From Vibrio maritimus (GTDB lineage: Bacteria > Pseudomonadota > Gammaproteobacteria > Enterobacterales > Vibrionaceae), in the NCBI GenBank assembly GCA_003263775.1, contig JYJJ01000002.1:1-64000 (forward strand): a stretch of 64,000 nt of DNA. Reading direction: 5' to 3'. Under the pieces are notes generated by a model that was not told where the DNA came from, searched no databases, and saw only the letters and a list, made by a program, of their open reading frames with translations. How positions within the stretch are numbered: the first letter of the stretch is position 1; each line of letters opens with the position of its first letter. The translations under genes were made by a program, and so were the position numbers. Positions 12,662 to 22,862 of this stretch are shown here, piece after piece.

Positions 12662-13891
12662 ATGGAATTAGCAACGACTGTAAGCGAACTACGTTACGCG
12701 CTGGACACTTTTTACTTTCTTATTTCAGGCGCATTAGTAATGTGGATGGCGGCAGGTTTCGCCATGTTAGAAGCGGGCCTAGTCCGCTCAAAGAACACAA
12801 CAGAAATCTTAACGAAAAACTTCTGTCTTTACGCGATTGCGTGTACTTGTTACCTCATCGTGGGCTACAACATCATGTATGTGGATAACGGCGAAGGCGG
12901 TTGGCTACCATCATTTGGTGCGCTAATTGGTACGCAAGGTGAAGGCGCAGACCACTCTCTAGAGTCGGACTTCTTCTTCCAAGTAGTATTCGTAGCGACA
13001 GCAATGTCAGTTGTCTCTGGTGCGGTTGCTGAGCGTATGAAGCTTTGGTCTTTCCTAATCTTCTCTGTAGTGCTAACAGCGTTTATCTACCCAATGGAAG
13101 GTTACTGGACATGGGGCGGCGGTTTCCTATCAGAAGCAGGCTTCAGTGATTTTGCAGGCTCAGGTATCGTTCACATGGCTGGTGCAGCAGCAGCTCTAGC
13201 AGGTGTTCTACTATTAGGTGCTCGTAAAGGTAAATACGGTAAGAACGGTGAAATCCACCCAATCCCAGGTTCGAACATGCCACTAGCAACACTAGGTACG
13301 TTCATCCTATGGCTAGGTTGGTTCGGTTTCAACGGCGGTTCTCAGCTAATGGTTTCTGATTTTGAGAACGCAACAGCAGTTGGTCAAATCTTCTTAAACA
13401 CCAACGCAGCAGCAGCGGCGGGTGCAATTGCAGCAATGCTTGTGTGTAAGACAACGTGGGGTAAAGCTGACCTAACAATGATTCTTAACGGTGCACTAGC
13501 TGGTCTGGTCGCAATCACAGCAGACCCACTGTCTCCATCACCAGTTTACTCGGTAGCAATCGGTGCAGTAGGTGGCGCGCTAGTGGTATTCAGCATCATT
13601 GGCCTAGACAAGCTTAAGATAGACGATCCAGTAGGTGCTATCTCAGTTCACGGTGTGTGTGGTTTCTTCGGCCTAATGGTTGTTCCTCTAAGCAACGGTG
13701 ATGCAACGTTCGGTGCACAGCTTCTAGGTGCGGCAGTTATCTTCGGTTGGGTATTCGCAGCAAGTCTAGCGGTATGGGCGGTACTGAAAGCAACAATCGG
13801 TATCCGTGTATCGGAAGAAGAAGAGCTCGAAGGTATGGACATGCATGACTGTGGTGTAGGTGCTTACCCAGAATTTGTTAGCATGAAATAA
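12662..13891 (+). CDS. amtB: Ammonium transporter AmtB
   Basis: This 409-residue inner-membrane Amt/MEP/Rh channel conducts ammonium/ammonia. It has about eleven transmembrane segments and the two pore histidines in SGIVHMAGAAAAL and ISVHGVCGFFGL (the twin-His motif). The segment WTWGGGFL is also typical. It lacks an obvious cleaved signal peptide, beginning METATTVSELRY-like directly before the first membrane helix. It is transcribed with glnK and ends in a strong terminator. Confidence 0.95.
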   Translation: MELATTVSELRYALDTFYFLISGALVMWMAAGFAMLEAGLVRSKNTTEILTKNFCLYAIACTCYLIVGYNIMYVDNGEGGWLPSFGALIGTQGEGADHSLESDFFFQVVFVATAMSVVSGAVAERMKLWSFLIFSVVLTAFIYPMEGYWTWGGGFLSEAGFSDFAGSGIVHMAGAAAALAGVLLLGARKGKYGKNGEIHPIPGSNMPLATLGTFILWLGWFGFNGGSQLMVSDFENATAVGQIFLNTNAAAAAGAIAAMLVCKTTWGKADLTMILNGALAGLVAITADPLSPSPVYSVAIGAVGGALVVFSIIGLDKLKIDDPVGAISVHGVCGFFGLMVVPLSNGDATFGAQLLGAAVIFGWVFAASLAVWAVLKATIGIRVSEEEELEGMDMHDCGVGAYPEFVSMK

Positions 13892-13911
13892 TATTTAGTT
13901 ACATTTTTATT

Positions 13912-13943
13912 AAAAACCTGCCTTATTAGGCAGGTTTTTTTTA
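13912..13943 (+). terminator. Intrinsic terminator after amtB
   Basis: An 11-bp perfect stem (13912-13922 with 13929-13939), a 6-base loop and a T-run of eight. Confidence 0.9.
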
Positions 13944-13990
13944 TGTCAGATCATTGTTTTTAAAATCTGTATGAATATAATAACGCAACT

Positions 13991-14009
13991 GATAAACGTT
14001 CTCATTATG
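13991..14009 (+). promoter_or_regulatory. Fur box candidate upstream of fbpA
   Basis: This 19-bp stretch matches 13 of 19 positions of the classical Fur box, including the outer GATAA and the inner TCATTAT half. It sits 19 bases before the fbpA start. Iron repression is expected for this transporter; binding is inferred. Confidence 0.55.
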
Positions 14010-14027
14010 AATTAAAGGAACTAAACA

Positions 14028-15038
14028 ATGAAAAAACTGCTAACTCTTTCTGCAATCGCAGCAAGCTTTGCCGCTCCAGCGATGGCTGCGGAAGAAGTCA
14101 ACGTTTACTCTTACCGTCAACCTTTCCTTGTTGAACCAATGTTCAATGAATTCACTAAAGAGACGGGCATCAAGGTAAACGTGAAGTTTGCTAAGAAAGG
14201 TTTGGCAGAGAAGCTTGCTCAAGAAGGCGAATACAGCCCAGCTGACGTTGTGCTTACAACGGATATCAGCCGTCTTGCTGAGCTAACAGATAAGGACGTA
14301 GTTCAAGCGGTAGACAGCGACGTGATTAACTCGAACGTTCCTGCTCAGTACCGTGATAAAGAGAATGAGTGGTTTGCACTGACTCTACGTACTCGTAACG
14401 TTTACTCATCTCGCGACCGTGTTGGTAAGCTAGGTGCAGAATTCAACTATGCAGACCTTGCTAAGCCAGAGTATAAAGGCAAAATCTGTACTCGTAGCGG
14501 TAAGCACCCATACAACGTATCTTTAGTTTCATCTATGATTGCTCACCACGGTGAAGCGGAAACTAAAGAGTGGCTAGAAGGCGTTAAAGCTAACCTAGCT
14601 CGTAAGCCACAAGGCAACGACCGCGCACAAGTTAAAGCGATCAAAGAAGGTCTTTGTGATGTTTCTCTAGGTAACAGCTACTACCTAGGCAAAATGGTTA
14701 ACGACAAAGAGCAAAAAGCTTGGGCTGATGCGGTTTACATCAACTTCCCGAATCAAGAAACCACTGGCACACACGTTAACGTGAGTGGTATGGCAATGGC
14801 GAAATACTCGCCAAACAAAGAAAATGCACTGAAGCTAATGGAGTTCCTAACAGGCGACAAAGCTCAGCAAATGTACGCAGAAGTGAACTACGAGTACCCA
14901 GTAAAAGAAGGCGTTAAGCGTTCTGAGCTTGTGGAATCTTGGGGTGACTTCAAAGCAGATACTATCTCGCTAGATGACATTGCTGGTTACCATAGCGCTG
15001 CGATCAAATTGTTAGATGAAGTTAAGTTCGACCTATAA
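14028..15038 (+). CDS. fbpA: Fe(III) ABC transporter periplasmic binding protein FbpA
   Basis: This 336-residue periplasmic ferric-binding protein starts with a signal peptide (MKKLLTLSAIAASFAAPAMA, cleavage after AMA). The mature N-terminus EEVNVYSYRQPFL is typical of the FutA/FbpA family, and the paired tyrosines in GNSYYLG are the iron ligands. It captures Fe(III) and delivers it to FbpBC. A Fur-like box lies just upstream. fbpB and fbpC follow on the same strand with a small hairpin after fbpA, as often seen where the binding protein is made in excess. Confidence 0.93.
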   Translation: MKKLLTLSAIAASFAAPAMAAEEVNVYSYRQPFLVEPMFNEFTKETGIKVNVKFAKKGLAEKLAQEGEYSPADVVLTTDISRLAELTDKDVVQAVDSDVINSNVPAQYRDKENEWFALTLRTRNVYSSRDRVGKLGAEFNYADLAKPEYKGKICTRSGKHPYNVSLVSSMIAHHGEAETKEWLEGVKANLARKPQGNDRAQVKAIKEGLCDVSLGNSYYLGKMVNDKEQKAWADAVYINFPNQETTGTHVNVSGMAMAKYSPNKENALKLMEFLTGDKAQQMYAEVNYEYPVKEGVKRSELVESWGDFKADTISLDDIAGYHSAAIKLLDEVKFDL

Positions 15039-15045
15039 TCGAAAA

Positions 15046-15065
15046 AAGGGGGTATAATGCCCCTT
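15046..15065 (+). other. Intercistronic hairpin fbpA-fbpB
   Basis: A short AAGGGG / CCCCTT stem (15046-15051 with 15060-15065) lies shortly after the fbpA stop codon. No long T-run follows. It may act as an attenuator or 3'-end stabiliser that keeps fbpA mRNA above fbpB. Confidence 0.4.
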
Positions 15066-15120
15066 ATTCAATCTGGTTTATGACTTCTCGACTTCGCGTC
15101 GCCTGATGTATGTTTAGGCA

Positions 15121-16745
15121 ATGAAAGAAAAAAATGTTGTTTGGAAAACCAGTAGTGGAGTGCTTACTCTGCTACTGGTTTTGCCTATTTTAGCGATCTT
15201 CTATACCGCACTTGGTGAATCAAGTGATCTTTTCGCACACCTGATGTCGACGGTGATGCCCACCTATATCCTCAATACCATCAAACTGGTGGTTGGTGTT
15301 CTGCTGCTTTCTCTTATTTTTGGTGTACCAAGTGCTTGGCTGATGGCTATGTGCCGCTTGCGACGGAGCGAGTATTGCAATGGGCGCTGGTGCTACCTTT
15401 GGCGATGCCGGGCTATATTATTGGTTATATCTTTACCGATTGGTTTGATTTTGCCGGCCCTATTCAAGTGTGGCTGCGTGATGTGTTTGCCTGGCAAGCG
15501 GGCGACTACTGGTTCCCGGATATTCGCACGGTTGGTGGCGCCACGGTTGTACTGTCTTTGGTGCTTTATCCCTACGTCTATCTGCTGTGCCGCGCGGCAT
15601 TTATGGAGCAAAACGTCTCTTTACTGCAATCGGCAAGACTTCTTAAGTGCTCGCCGTTAGAAAGCTTTTGGCGTATCTCACTGCCACTCGCGCGTCCCTC
15701 TATTGCGGTAGGCCTGTCGCTGGTGGCGATGGAAACCATTGGTGACTTTGGTACGGTAAGTTACTTTGCTGTCAGCACTTTGACTACGGCGGTTTACGAT
15801 ACTTGGCTTGGCTATTCGAACTTGAGTGCTGCCGCAAAAATTTCCGCCATGATGATGGTGGTGATTGTGCTGCTACTGGGCGCAGAGCGTTACAGTCGCC
15901 GCAAGCAGAAACTGTTTCAAAGTCAGTACAACAGTCATGAAGATTTTCGTTATGAGTTACGTGGCTGGAAAAAATGGGCAGCACTAACCTGGTGTTGGGG
16001 ATTAGTATCGGCAGCGTTTATCTTCCCGCTTGGCCAACTGGTGATTTATGCCTACAAGTACTTTGAGCAAAGCTGGACAGAAGAGTTCCAGACTTATGCC
16101 ATCAACAGCTTGCAGGTCTCTATCATTGCCGCCATCATCGGTGTGATCGTCGCTTTAGTAGTTAACTTCTATCGTCGCCTAGATCCAAGTCGTAAGGGTG
16201 TTGTTTTCATGCGTGCCTCGTCGCTGGGCTATGCCGTACCAGGAACGGTTTTAGCGATTGGCGTGATGGTGACCGTCCTGTTTATGGATCACTCTGTGAA
16301 TGACTTTGCCAAAGCAATGGACTGGCAGCGCCCAGGTCTCATCTTCTCTGGCTCGATGTTTGCGCTGATTTTTGCCATGGTGGTGCGTTTTTCAGCGGTA
16401 GCGATTGGCAGTATTGAAACTAGTCTCAGCAAGGTTTCCCCGTCGCTAGATATGGCTTCACGCACTATGGGCTGCAAGAAGAACCAGATGTTGGTTCGCG
16501 TGCATTTGCCGCTCATTAAGCGTGGTGTATTGATTGCCGGTCTCTTGGTGTTTATTGAGTCGATGAAAGAGCTCAATGCTGCACTGCTGCTGCGTCCATT
16601 CAACTTTGAAACCTTGGCCACCTACGTATTTAACTTTGCCTCAGATGAGCATTTGGAGCTTGCTGCGATGCCAGCCGTCTTGTTGGTACTCGTTGGCTTA
16701 CTGCCGCTCATTATTGTTAACCGTTCATTGGAGCAAAATCACTGA
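15121..16745 (+). CDS. fbpB: Fe(III) ABC transporter permease FbpB, frameshifted
   Basis: This inner-membrane permease is a fused double-domain type, with about 12 membrane helices and two binding-protein-dependent transport motifs (around SARLLKCSPLESFWRISLPLARPSI and ASRTMGCKKNQMLVRVHLPLIKRGV, the EAA loops that contact the ATPase). The frame breaks at about 15360. One G restored (TTGCG to TTGGCG) joins AWLMAMCRL to ATERVLQWALVLPLAMPGY and yields about 541 residues, normal for this family. It overlaps the fbpC start. Confidence 0.9.
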
Positions 16746-17776
16746 TGACCACTGCACTGTCGATTGAAAATTTATCTTGTCAGTATGACGATCAAACGAT
16801 TCTTGAGAACTTGTCTCTAGAGGTTAATCAAGGTGAAATTGTTTGTTTGCTGGGCGCCAGTGGCTGCGGTAAAACCACATTGCTGAAAGCCATCGCCGGT
16901 CTATTGCCGCTCTCAGCAGGTAAGATGACGCTGGGTGAGCGTGAGATTGATAACGGTGAAACTTGGATGCCGCCAGAGCAGCGCAACATTGGCATGATCT
17001 TCCAAGACTACGCGCTTTTTCCTCACCTTACGGTGGCGCAGAACGTTGCATTTGGGCTTAAGGGCACTCCGAAGTCAGAGCAAGATGCTATCGTCATGGA
17101 AATGCTTTCACTTGTGCATCTAGAGCAGTTCATTGACCGTTACCCGCATCAGCTATCGGGTGGTCAGCAGCAGCGTGTGGCGATTGCGCGCAGCTTAGCG
17201 TACAAACCTGATCTATTGCTACTTGATGAACCGTTTTCCAACATTGATACCCAAGTACGTCATGAGCTGATCCGCGAGATCCGCAAAATCTTCAAAAAAC
17301 AGGGTGTGACCGCGATTTTCGTAACTCACAGCCGTGAAGAAGCGTTCGCCTTTGCCGACAAAATGGCAGTGATGAACCAAGGCGTAATCGAGCAATATGG
17401 CTCGGCGTCGGAGCTCTATTTCTGCCCATCGAGTAAGTTCGTTGCGGACTTCTTAGGTGGTGGTAGCTATCTGCAAGCCAAACATATTAACGACTCAACA
17501 TTCGATACCGCTATCGGCCAAGTTGAAGCTCAGTCCTGTGCCTTGATTGAACACGGTGCAGATTGCCAACTCTTGGTGCGCCCACAACACATTCAACTGA
17601 CTCAGTCAGATAAGAGCACTATTACGGTTATTGAGCAGCAGTTTATGGGTGACCATTGCCGTTATGTGGTGGACATTGAAGGCACCCGCGTATTGGCAAC
17701 CTCATTAGAAGCGCTTGATGTTGGCCAAAGTGTCGCGGTGAGTGTTGATGCCCAAGGCATCGTTGCTTTTGCTTAA
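16745..17776 (+). CDS. fbpC: Fe(III) ABC transporter ATPase FbpC
   Basis: This 343-residue ATPase has Walker A GASGCGKTT, Q-loop QDYALFPHL, signature LSGGQQQR, Walker B LLLLDEPFSNID and switch His in FVTHSREEA. A C-terminal TOBE-type regulatory domain follows from about residue 250. Its ATG shares bases with the fbpB stop (TGATG), indicating translational coupling. It energises ferric iron import with FbpA and FbpB. Confidence 0.95.
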   Translation: MTTALSIENLSCQYDDQTILENLSLEVNQGEIVCLLGASGCGKTTLLKAIAGLLPLSAGKMTLGEREIDNGETWMPPEQRNIGMIFQDYALFPHLTVAQNVAFGLKGTPKSEQDAIVMEMLSLVHLEQFIDRYPHQLSGGQQQRVAIARSLAYKPDLLLLDEPFSNIDTQVRHELIREIRKIFKKQGVTAIFVTHSREEAFAFADKMAVMNQGVIEQYGSASELYFCPSSKFVADFLGGGSYLQAKHINDSTFDTAIGQVEAQSCALIEHGADCQLLVRPQHIQLTQSDKSTITVIEQQFMGDHCRYVVDIEGTRVLATSLEALDVGQSVAVSVDAQGIVAFA

Positions 17777-17791
17777 CGCATACTCTGGAAA

Positions 17792-18067
17792 CTAGAGCTC
17801 GATACGCTGACCATTATTAAGATAGGTGGTGCAGGCCACACGGAGTAGAGAGGTGAAGTTACCGATTTCGCCTCGTTTTTCGACTACTTCCCGATAAATC
17901 CTCGATAGAAACTCCGCCACCGATATCTCGGCGTCCTCTGCAATCTCTTCAATGATCTTCCAAAACACCGCTTCCAGTCGAATGCTGGTGACGACGCCGT
18001 CAATGCGCACGCTACGCGACTTCAATTCAAACAAGTTGGTTTCGGCACCAGAGTAGATTTCACACAT
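17792..18067 (-). CDS. Small ribbon-helix-helix domain protein
   Basis: This is a 91-residue protein starting MCEIYSGAETNLFELKSRSVRI. The central segment SVRIDGVVTSIRLEAVFWKIIEEIAEDAEISVAEFLSRIYREV resembles the RHH_4 (ribbon-helix-helix) fold of small DNA-binding proteins found beside transport genes in proteobacteria. The frame is open upstream to 18193, but that part runs into the neighbouring gene's tail and looks non-coding. The ATG at 18067 is therefore chosen. It lies on the opposite strand, directly after fbpC. The target is unknown. Confidence 0.75.
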   Translation of the reverse strand: MCEIYSGAETNLFELKSRSVRIDGVVTSIRLEAVFWKIIEEIAEDAEISVAEFLSRIYREVVEKRGEIGNFTSLLRVACTTYLNNGQRIEL

Positions 18068-18141
18068 TGGTGAGCGCTCCAATGAACAGTGGGTTTGAAT
18101 AGCATAGCGGCTACTGCGCGATTGTCTGTTGTGCTTTAGTC

Positions 18142-18701
18142 TTAGTCGAGTAGCTTGTTGAGTTGAGCTAACCAAGCAGGGTGTGCAGGCCATGCAGGTG
18201 CGGTGACAAACTGGCCGTCAGTAATTGCTTCCGTGACCTCAATATCAGCGTAGCTGGCACCAGCGAGTTTCACCTCTGGGGCACAGGCCGGATAGGCTGA
18301 AATAGTGCGTCCTTCAATGACGTTAGCGGCTGCAAGCAGTTGTGCACCATGGCAAATTGTGGCAATCGGTTTTTGCGTTGCCGCGAACGCTTGTACTAAC
18401 TCAATCACCTCTGAGTTCAGTCTTAAGTATTCTGGTGCACGTCCGCCCGGAATGAGTAGGGCATCAAAATCAGTCGCATCGATGCTGCTGAAGTCTGCGT
18501 TGAGGGTAAATAGGTGCCCCGCTTTTCGGTGTAGGTTTGGTCGCCTTCAAAATCATGTATCGCGGTTTTGATGGTGTCGCCTGCTTTCTTTTCAGGGCAG
18601 ACCACCGAGACTTGGTGTTCCACCATCAGCAGTGCTTGAAAGGGCACCATGAGTTCATAATCTTCCACAAAGTCGCCTGCAATAATAAGTACCTTCGCCA
18701 T
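18142..18701 (-). CDS. DJ-1/PfpI family protein, frameshifted
   Basis: This class I glutamine amidotransferase-like protein starts [24 protein letters not shown] and carries the nucleophile elbow [13 protein letters not shown] with the conserved cysteine. Members act as deglycases, proteases or chaperones; the specific activity here cannot be told. The frame breaks near 18514. One added base restores [34 protein letters not shown] and gives about 186 residues, the normal length. Confidence 0.85.
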
Positions 18702-18798
18702 CGTGTTCTCTCCTTGTTACTTGTCGTGGTTGGGAAATGAGTCGCTGAATTGTGAAGTTAACAAATTTTTTACAATGCTTGGTAGTAGTGGATTACTA

Positions 18799-18830
18799 CA
18801 AAAAAAAGCCCGGAGACAGTCGTTCCGGGC
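18799..18830 (-). terminator. Terminator of the chitobiose operon
   Basis: GCCCGGA (18808-18814) pairs with TCCGGGC (18824-18830). On the minus strand it is followed by a T-run of about eight. It lies about 95 bases after the phosphohexomutase stop, so it probably ends the whole chitin operon transcript. Confidence 0.8.
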
Positions 18831-18924
18831 AAAGATGTTCTCCACCTATAGGGAGCTTTTTGCTAATGGGCGGTCAAGAAGGTGAGTCGAGAGCGCTTAG
18901 GGCAAAAAGAAAAGGAAACAGTGA

Positions 18925-20335
18925 CTACAAAGACAAAAAGTCTTTCATCTGTTGAAGAACATATTCCGCTTGTTCCTTGTCTTCCATTTCACAGAAGATG
19001 CGCAGCAGTGGCTCGGTTCCAGAGAAACGCGCAATCACCCAGCCGCCATTTTTAAAGTACACTTTCGCGCCATCGGCATAGCTAACTTTTTCTACCTCAT
19101 ACTCAAACTCAGGAAGCAGTTTCTCGACGTAGAGTTTGTGGTATAGGCTGTCTTTTTGTGATGGTTTAAAGGTGCAATCACCTTCGGCGGTATAGGCGTA
19201 GCATACTTGCGTAGATCTCTGATAGCAACTCGGAAAGCGTCTTCTGAGTGACACTAAGCATTTCGACCAGCAGACTAGAAGCAAATACACCGTCCTTACC
19301 TTTGATGTGACCGCGAATGGTCAAGCCGCCTGAGCTCTCACCGCCAATCAGTGAATCGTCTGCTTCCATTTGACTACTGATGTGCTTAAAGCCTACGGGA
19401 ACCTCAAAGCTCTTTTCACCGTAGTCGGCAGCGACCTTATCCAGAAGATGAGTGGTAGCGATATTACGAACCACTGAGCCTTTCCAGCCTTTGTACTCAA
19501 GTAAGTAGTAGTAGAGCAGTAGTAGGACTTCATTCGGGTGAATAAAATTACCTTGCTCATCAATGATGCCTAGGCGGTCAGCATCGCCATCGGTACCAAT
19601 ACCGATATCGTAGCCCTCTGCCGCCACGAGATGCTTAAGACGATATAGCGTCGCCGCACTAGGCGAAGGCATCAAGCCGCCAAAGTCTGGGTTTTTGCCA
19701 TCGTTGATGACGTCAACGTCACAGCGGCCATTGATAAGCACAGTCTGCAATGCGTTTTTCGCCACCCCAAACATAGGATCAATAAGCACTTTAAGATTGG
19801 CGTTTTTGATAGCTTCAATGTCGATAAGGTCGATGATCGAATCAACAAACTCGTTCATTGGGTTGATCACGGTGATAGCGCCTCGCTCGACGCACAGATC
19901 GAAATCACCAGAAATGACTTCTTGTTGAGTCAGTGTGGCAATCTGCGCTTCTATCTTCTCGGTGATCACTTCATCAGCGTCACGACCGCCTTCAATAAAC
20001 ACCTTGATGCCGTTGTAATCCGCCGGGTTATGAGACGCGGTGATGCACGCAGAATACGCGCAGCCCATGCTTTTCGCTTTGTACATAACAATCGGGGTCG
20101 GCACGAACTTGTCGATAAAGCTCACTGGGATACTGTTAGCTGCCAATACTTCTGCAAACCAGCGTCCCGCCTTGTCGGATAAAAAACGGCGGTCATAGCC
20201 AATCACGAACCCGCGCTCTGCCACGTTTTCGGCTTTAATTATGTTAGCTAGCGCCTGCGCGACGAGCTTCACGTTGTCCTTAGTGAATTCTTCGCCAATA
20301 AAGGCGCGCCAGCCGCCTGTTCCAAATTTGATCAT
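18925..20335 (-). CDS. Phosphoglucomutase/phosphomannomutase-family protein, frameshifted
   Basis: This alpha-D-phosphohexomutase begins MIKFGTGGWRAFIGEEF. The catalytic serine loop is TASHNP (ACITASHNPADYNGIK), the Mg loop GTDGDADR, the sugar-binding loop GGESSGG, and the phosphate-binding loop RFSGTEPLLR near the C-terminus. Two missing bases near 19202 and 19208 break the frame. Restoring them gives SEIYAKYGYAYTAEGD and about 470 residues. As last gene of the chitobiose operon (VC0611-like position) it probably interconverts GlcNAc-1-P or Glc-1-P released by phosphorolysis with the 6-phosphate (inference). Confidence 0.88.
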
Positions 20336-20418
20336 CTCTCTCTCCTAAGAGGTTATCTGCTCATGCAGTGTGACCAATGATGAGCTCACACAGGAGCTCA
20401 TCATTGCAGAAGGGCGAA

Positions 20419-22823
20419 TTAGCCCAGCACCACATGAACTTGGTTCACGCTGCCTTCCGCTTGCGGTGGAATAGCCCCCTCAATCGCTTCGCCGTTTAGG
20501 GTGATAGATTTCACGCCTTTGCTAACGTTGCTTGGATTGTCGACTTTGATCTGATACGTCGCACCGCGCCATTGGCGAGTCACTTCAAACCCTGGCCATT
20601 CTGTCGGAATACATGGATCAACACTAGGCCATCAAAGCTCAGCCTTACACCTAGGATGTAATTGGTCGCCGCGAAGTAAGCCCAGCCAGAGGTTCCCGTT
20701 AACCAAGGGTGGTTAGCTCGGCCATGATCTTGGTGGTCACGACCCATGATGAACTGCACATAAGAGTATGGCTCTGTGATGCGCGTTTCGATCATGTCGT
20801 TTTGGTTATACGGGTTGAGCGCGTCATAGTATTTCATCGCTTGATCGCCGCGCCCCAGTTTTGCTTCAGCGACCCATGCCCATGGGTTTGGATGCGAGAA
20901 GATCGCGCCGTTTTCTTTTACCCCTTGATAAACGCGAGTGACGAAACCGATATCATCGTTTGGTGTTGCAAAAGACGGTGCATTAAGGTGTAAGCCGAAG
21001 TCTGAGTAGAGATACTCATCCACTGCGTCCATGGCTTTCTTGCCGCGTTCTTCGCTTACCGCGCCAGACACCACTGCCCAAGTGTTGGATTCAAGGTGAA
21101 CCTTACCTTCGGTTTGTGTGCTGGTACCAACCTTATCGCCGTTTTTGGTGATACCACGGATGTACCAGCCGCCGTCTTCATCCCAAAGGTGCGTTTCACA
21201 GGCGTCTTGAACTTTTTGCGCCATTTGTTGGTAGTAGGCGACATCATCAAGCTCACCACGGTTACGTGCGAGGTCAACGAAGTCTTGCAGCGCCCAGTAA
21301 TGTAGGAAAGCCACCATGGATGATTCGCCACCGCCGAGGTTTAGACAGTCATTCCAGTCTGCGCGCAGACCTTTAGCGATACCAGTAGCCCCCACGTGCT
21401 CATCGGTAAAGTTAAGTGCCGCTTTCATGTGCTCGTAAACGGTCGCATTGCCGCCGTCAGCGTATGGGATCACCTCATCAAAGAAGTCTGTTTCGCCGGT
21501 TTCCATCACGTAGCGACAAATCGTTGGTACTAACCATAAATGATCGTCTGAACAGGTATCGGCAATGCCGTGGATCTTGTCTTCATCACTCGGTGTTGGA
21601 ACTACGGTTGGTGATTTTGATGGCTCTACATCGGCTTTATCTGGATCGAACCAGTCTGGATCGAATAGGTGCAAACCGTAGCCCGCTTTCACCTGACCAC
21701 GAAGTAGATCAACGATGCGTTTGCGTGTCATTTCTGGTGCTGAGTGAGGTACCGCCATCGCATCTTGCGCAGTATCGCGATAACCTAAACCAGTACGACC
21801 ACCCACCTCAATGAAAGAGGCAAAGCGAGACCAAACCACACAGGTTTCTGCTTGGTACAGCGTCCATGTGTTGAGCATGGTGTCCAGACCTTCGTTAGGC
21901 GATGTCACTTGGAATTTAGCGCAGCGCTCATCCCAGTGCGCTTTAATCGCATCGAAGGCTGCATCGACTTCAGACAAGTCTTGGTACTTGGCACGCAGAC
22001 GCTCACCGTTGCCTTTGCCAATACCCAGTACGTATGCGAAACGCACTTCTTCACCCGGGGCAATAGTAAATTGCTTGTGTAAAGAACCACAGTGGTTGTA
22101 GCAGGTTTGGGTATGGTTCGAGCATTGACCTTTTTCAACAGCGATCGGGTTTGATTCATCGCGGTACAGGCCAAGGAAGCTATCACGCTGACCATCGTAG
22201 CTGTCCGGAGTGAACGTAGACGCTAGGTAGTAGTAACCTTCAAAGTCATTGGTGTTGTAAAACAGGTCGTATTCAATTACGCCATCTTGGTAGCTGGTGC
22301 CCGCAGAATAGAGCGACATCTGATGGTTTTGGTTGTCAGAGGCAATGTGGCTAAATGAGAACTCAACAAATGAGAACGCGCTGATGGTACGCGGTTTGTC
22401 GCCAGTGTTGCGGATAACGACATCCCATACTTCCGCATCTTCACCTTTTGGTACGAACAGCGTTTTGGTGGCTTCGATGTCGGAGTATTGGCATTTGAAT
22501 TTAGAGTAAGACAAGCCGTGACGAACTTCGTAATTGGCTTCATCTAGGCTTTTTGCCACAGGCTGCCAAGAGATTGACCAATAGTCGCCTGTCTCGTCAT
22601 CACGTAGGTACACATAGTGTCCAGGACGGTCAAACGTTGCGTTAGGACGGAATTTCGTCACGCGATTGTATTCTGGGGAATTGTAGAACGAGTAACCGCC
22701 CGCATTGTGCGAGATGACGGTACAGAACTTTTCTGTCCCTAGGTAGTTAGTCCAAGGAGCAGGGGCATCGGGACGAGTGATAACATATTCTCGGTTCTCG
22801 TTATCGAAGTAGCCGTATTGCAT
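20419..22823 (-). CDS. chbP: N,N'-diacetylchitobiose phosphorylase (GH94), C-terminally frameshifted
   Basis: This cytoplasmic GH94 enzyme splits (GlcNAc)2 with phosphate into GlcNAc-1-P and GlcNAc. The N-terminus MQYGYFDNENREYVITRPDAPAPWTNYLG and the catalytic acid segment LRADWNDCLNLGGGES match characterised Vibrio ChbP proteins. The frame ends early at 20580 because of one missing base near 20621. Restoring it continues FDGLVIDPCIPTEWPGFEVTRQW to the stop at 20419 and gives 801 residues, the family's usual size. It lies between the GH20 gene and the phosphohexomutase in the chitin operon. Confidence 0.93.
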
Positions 22824-22862
22824 GATGATATCCTTATTGGGGAAATTAAAACCGTTTGTTTG

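Noticed and set aside
18068..18193. N-terminal extension of the ribbon-helix-helix protein
   Set aside because: It overlaps the end of the DJ-1 gene, has unlikely composition and no ribosome binding site; the ATG at 18067 is better.
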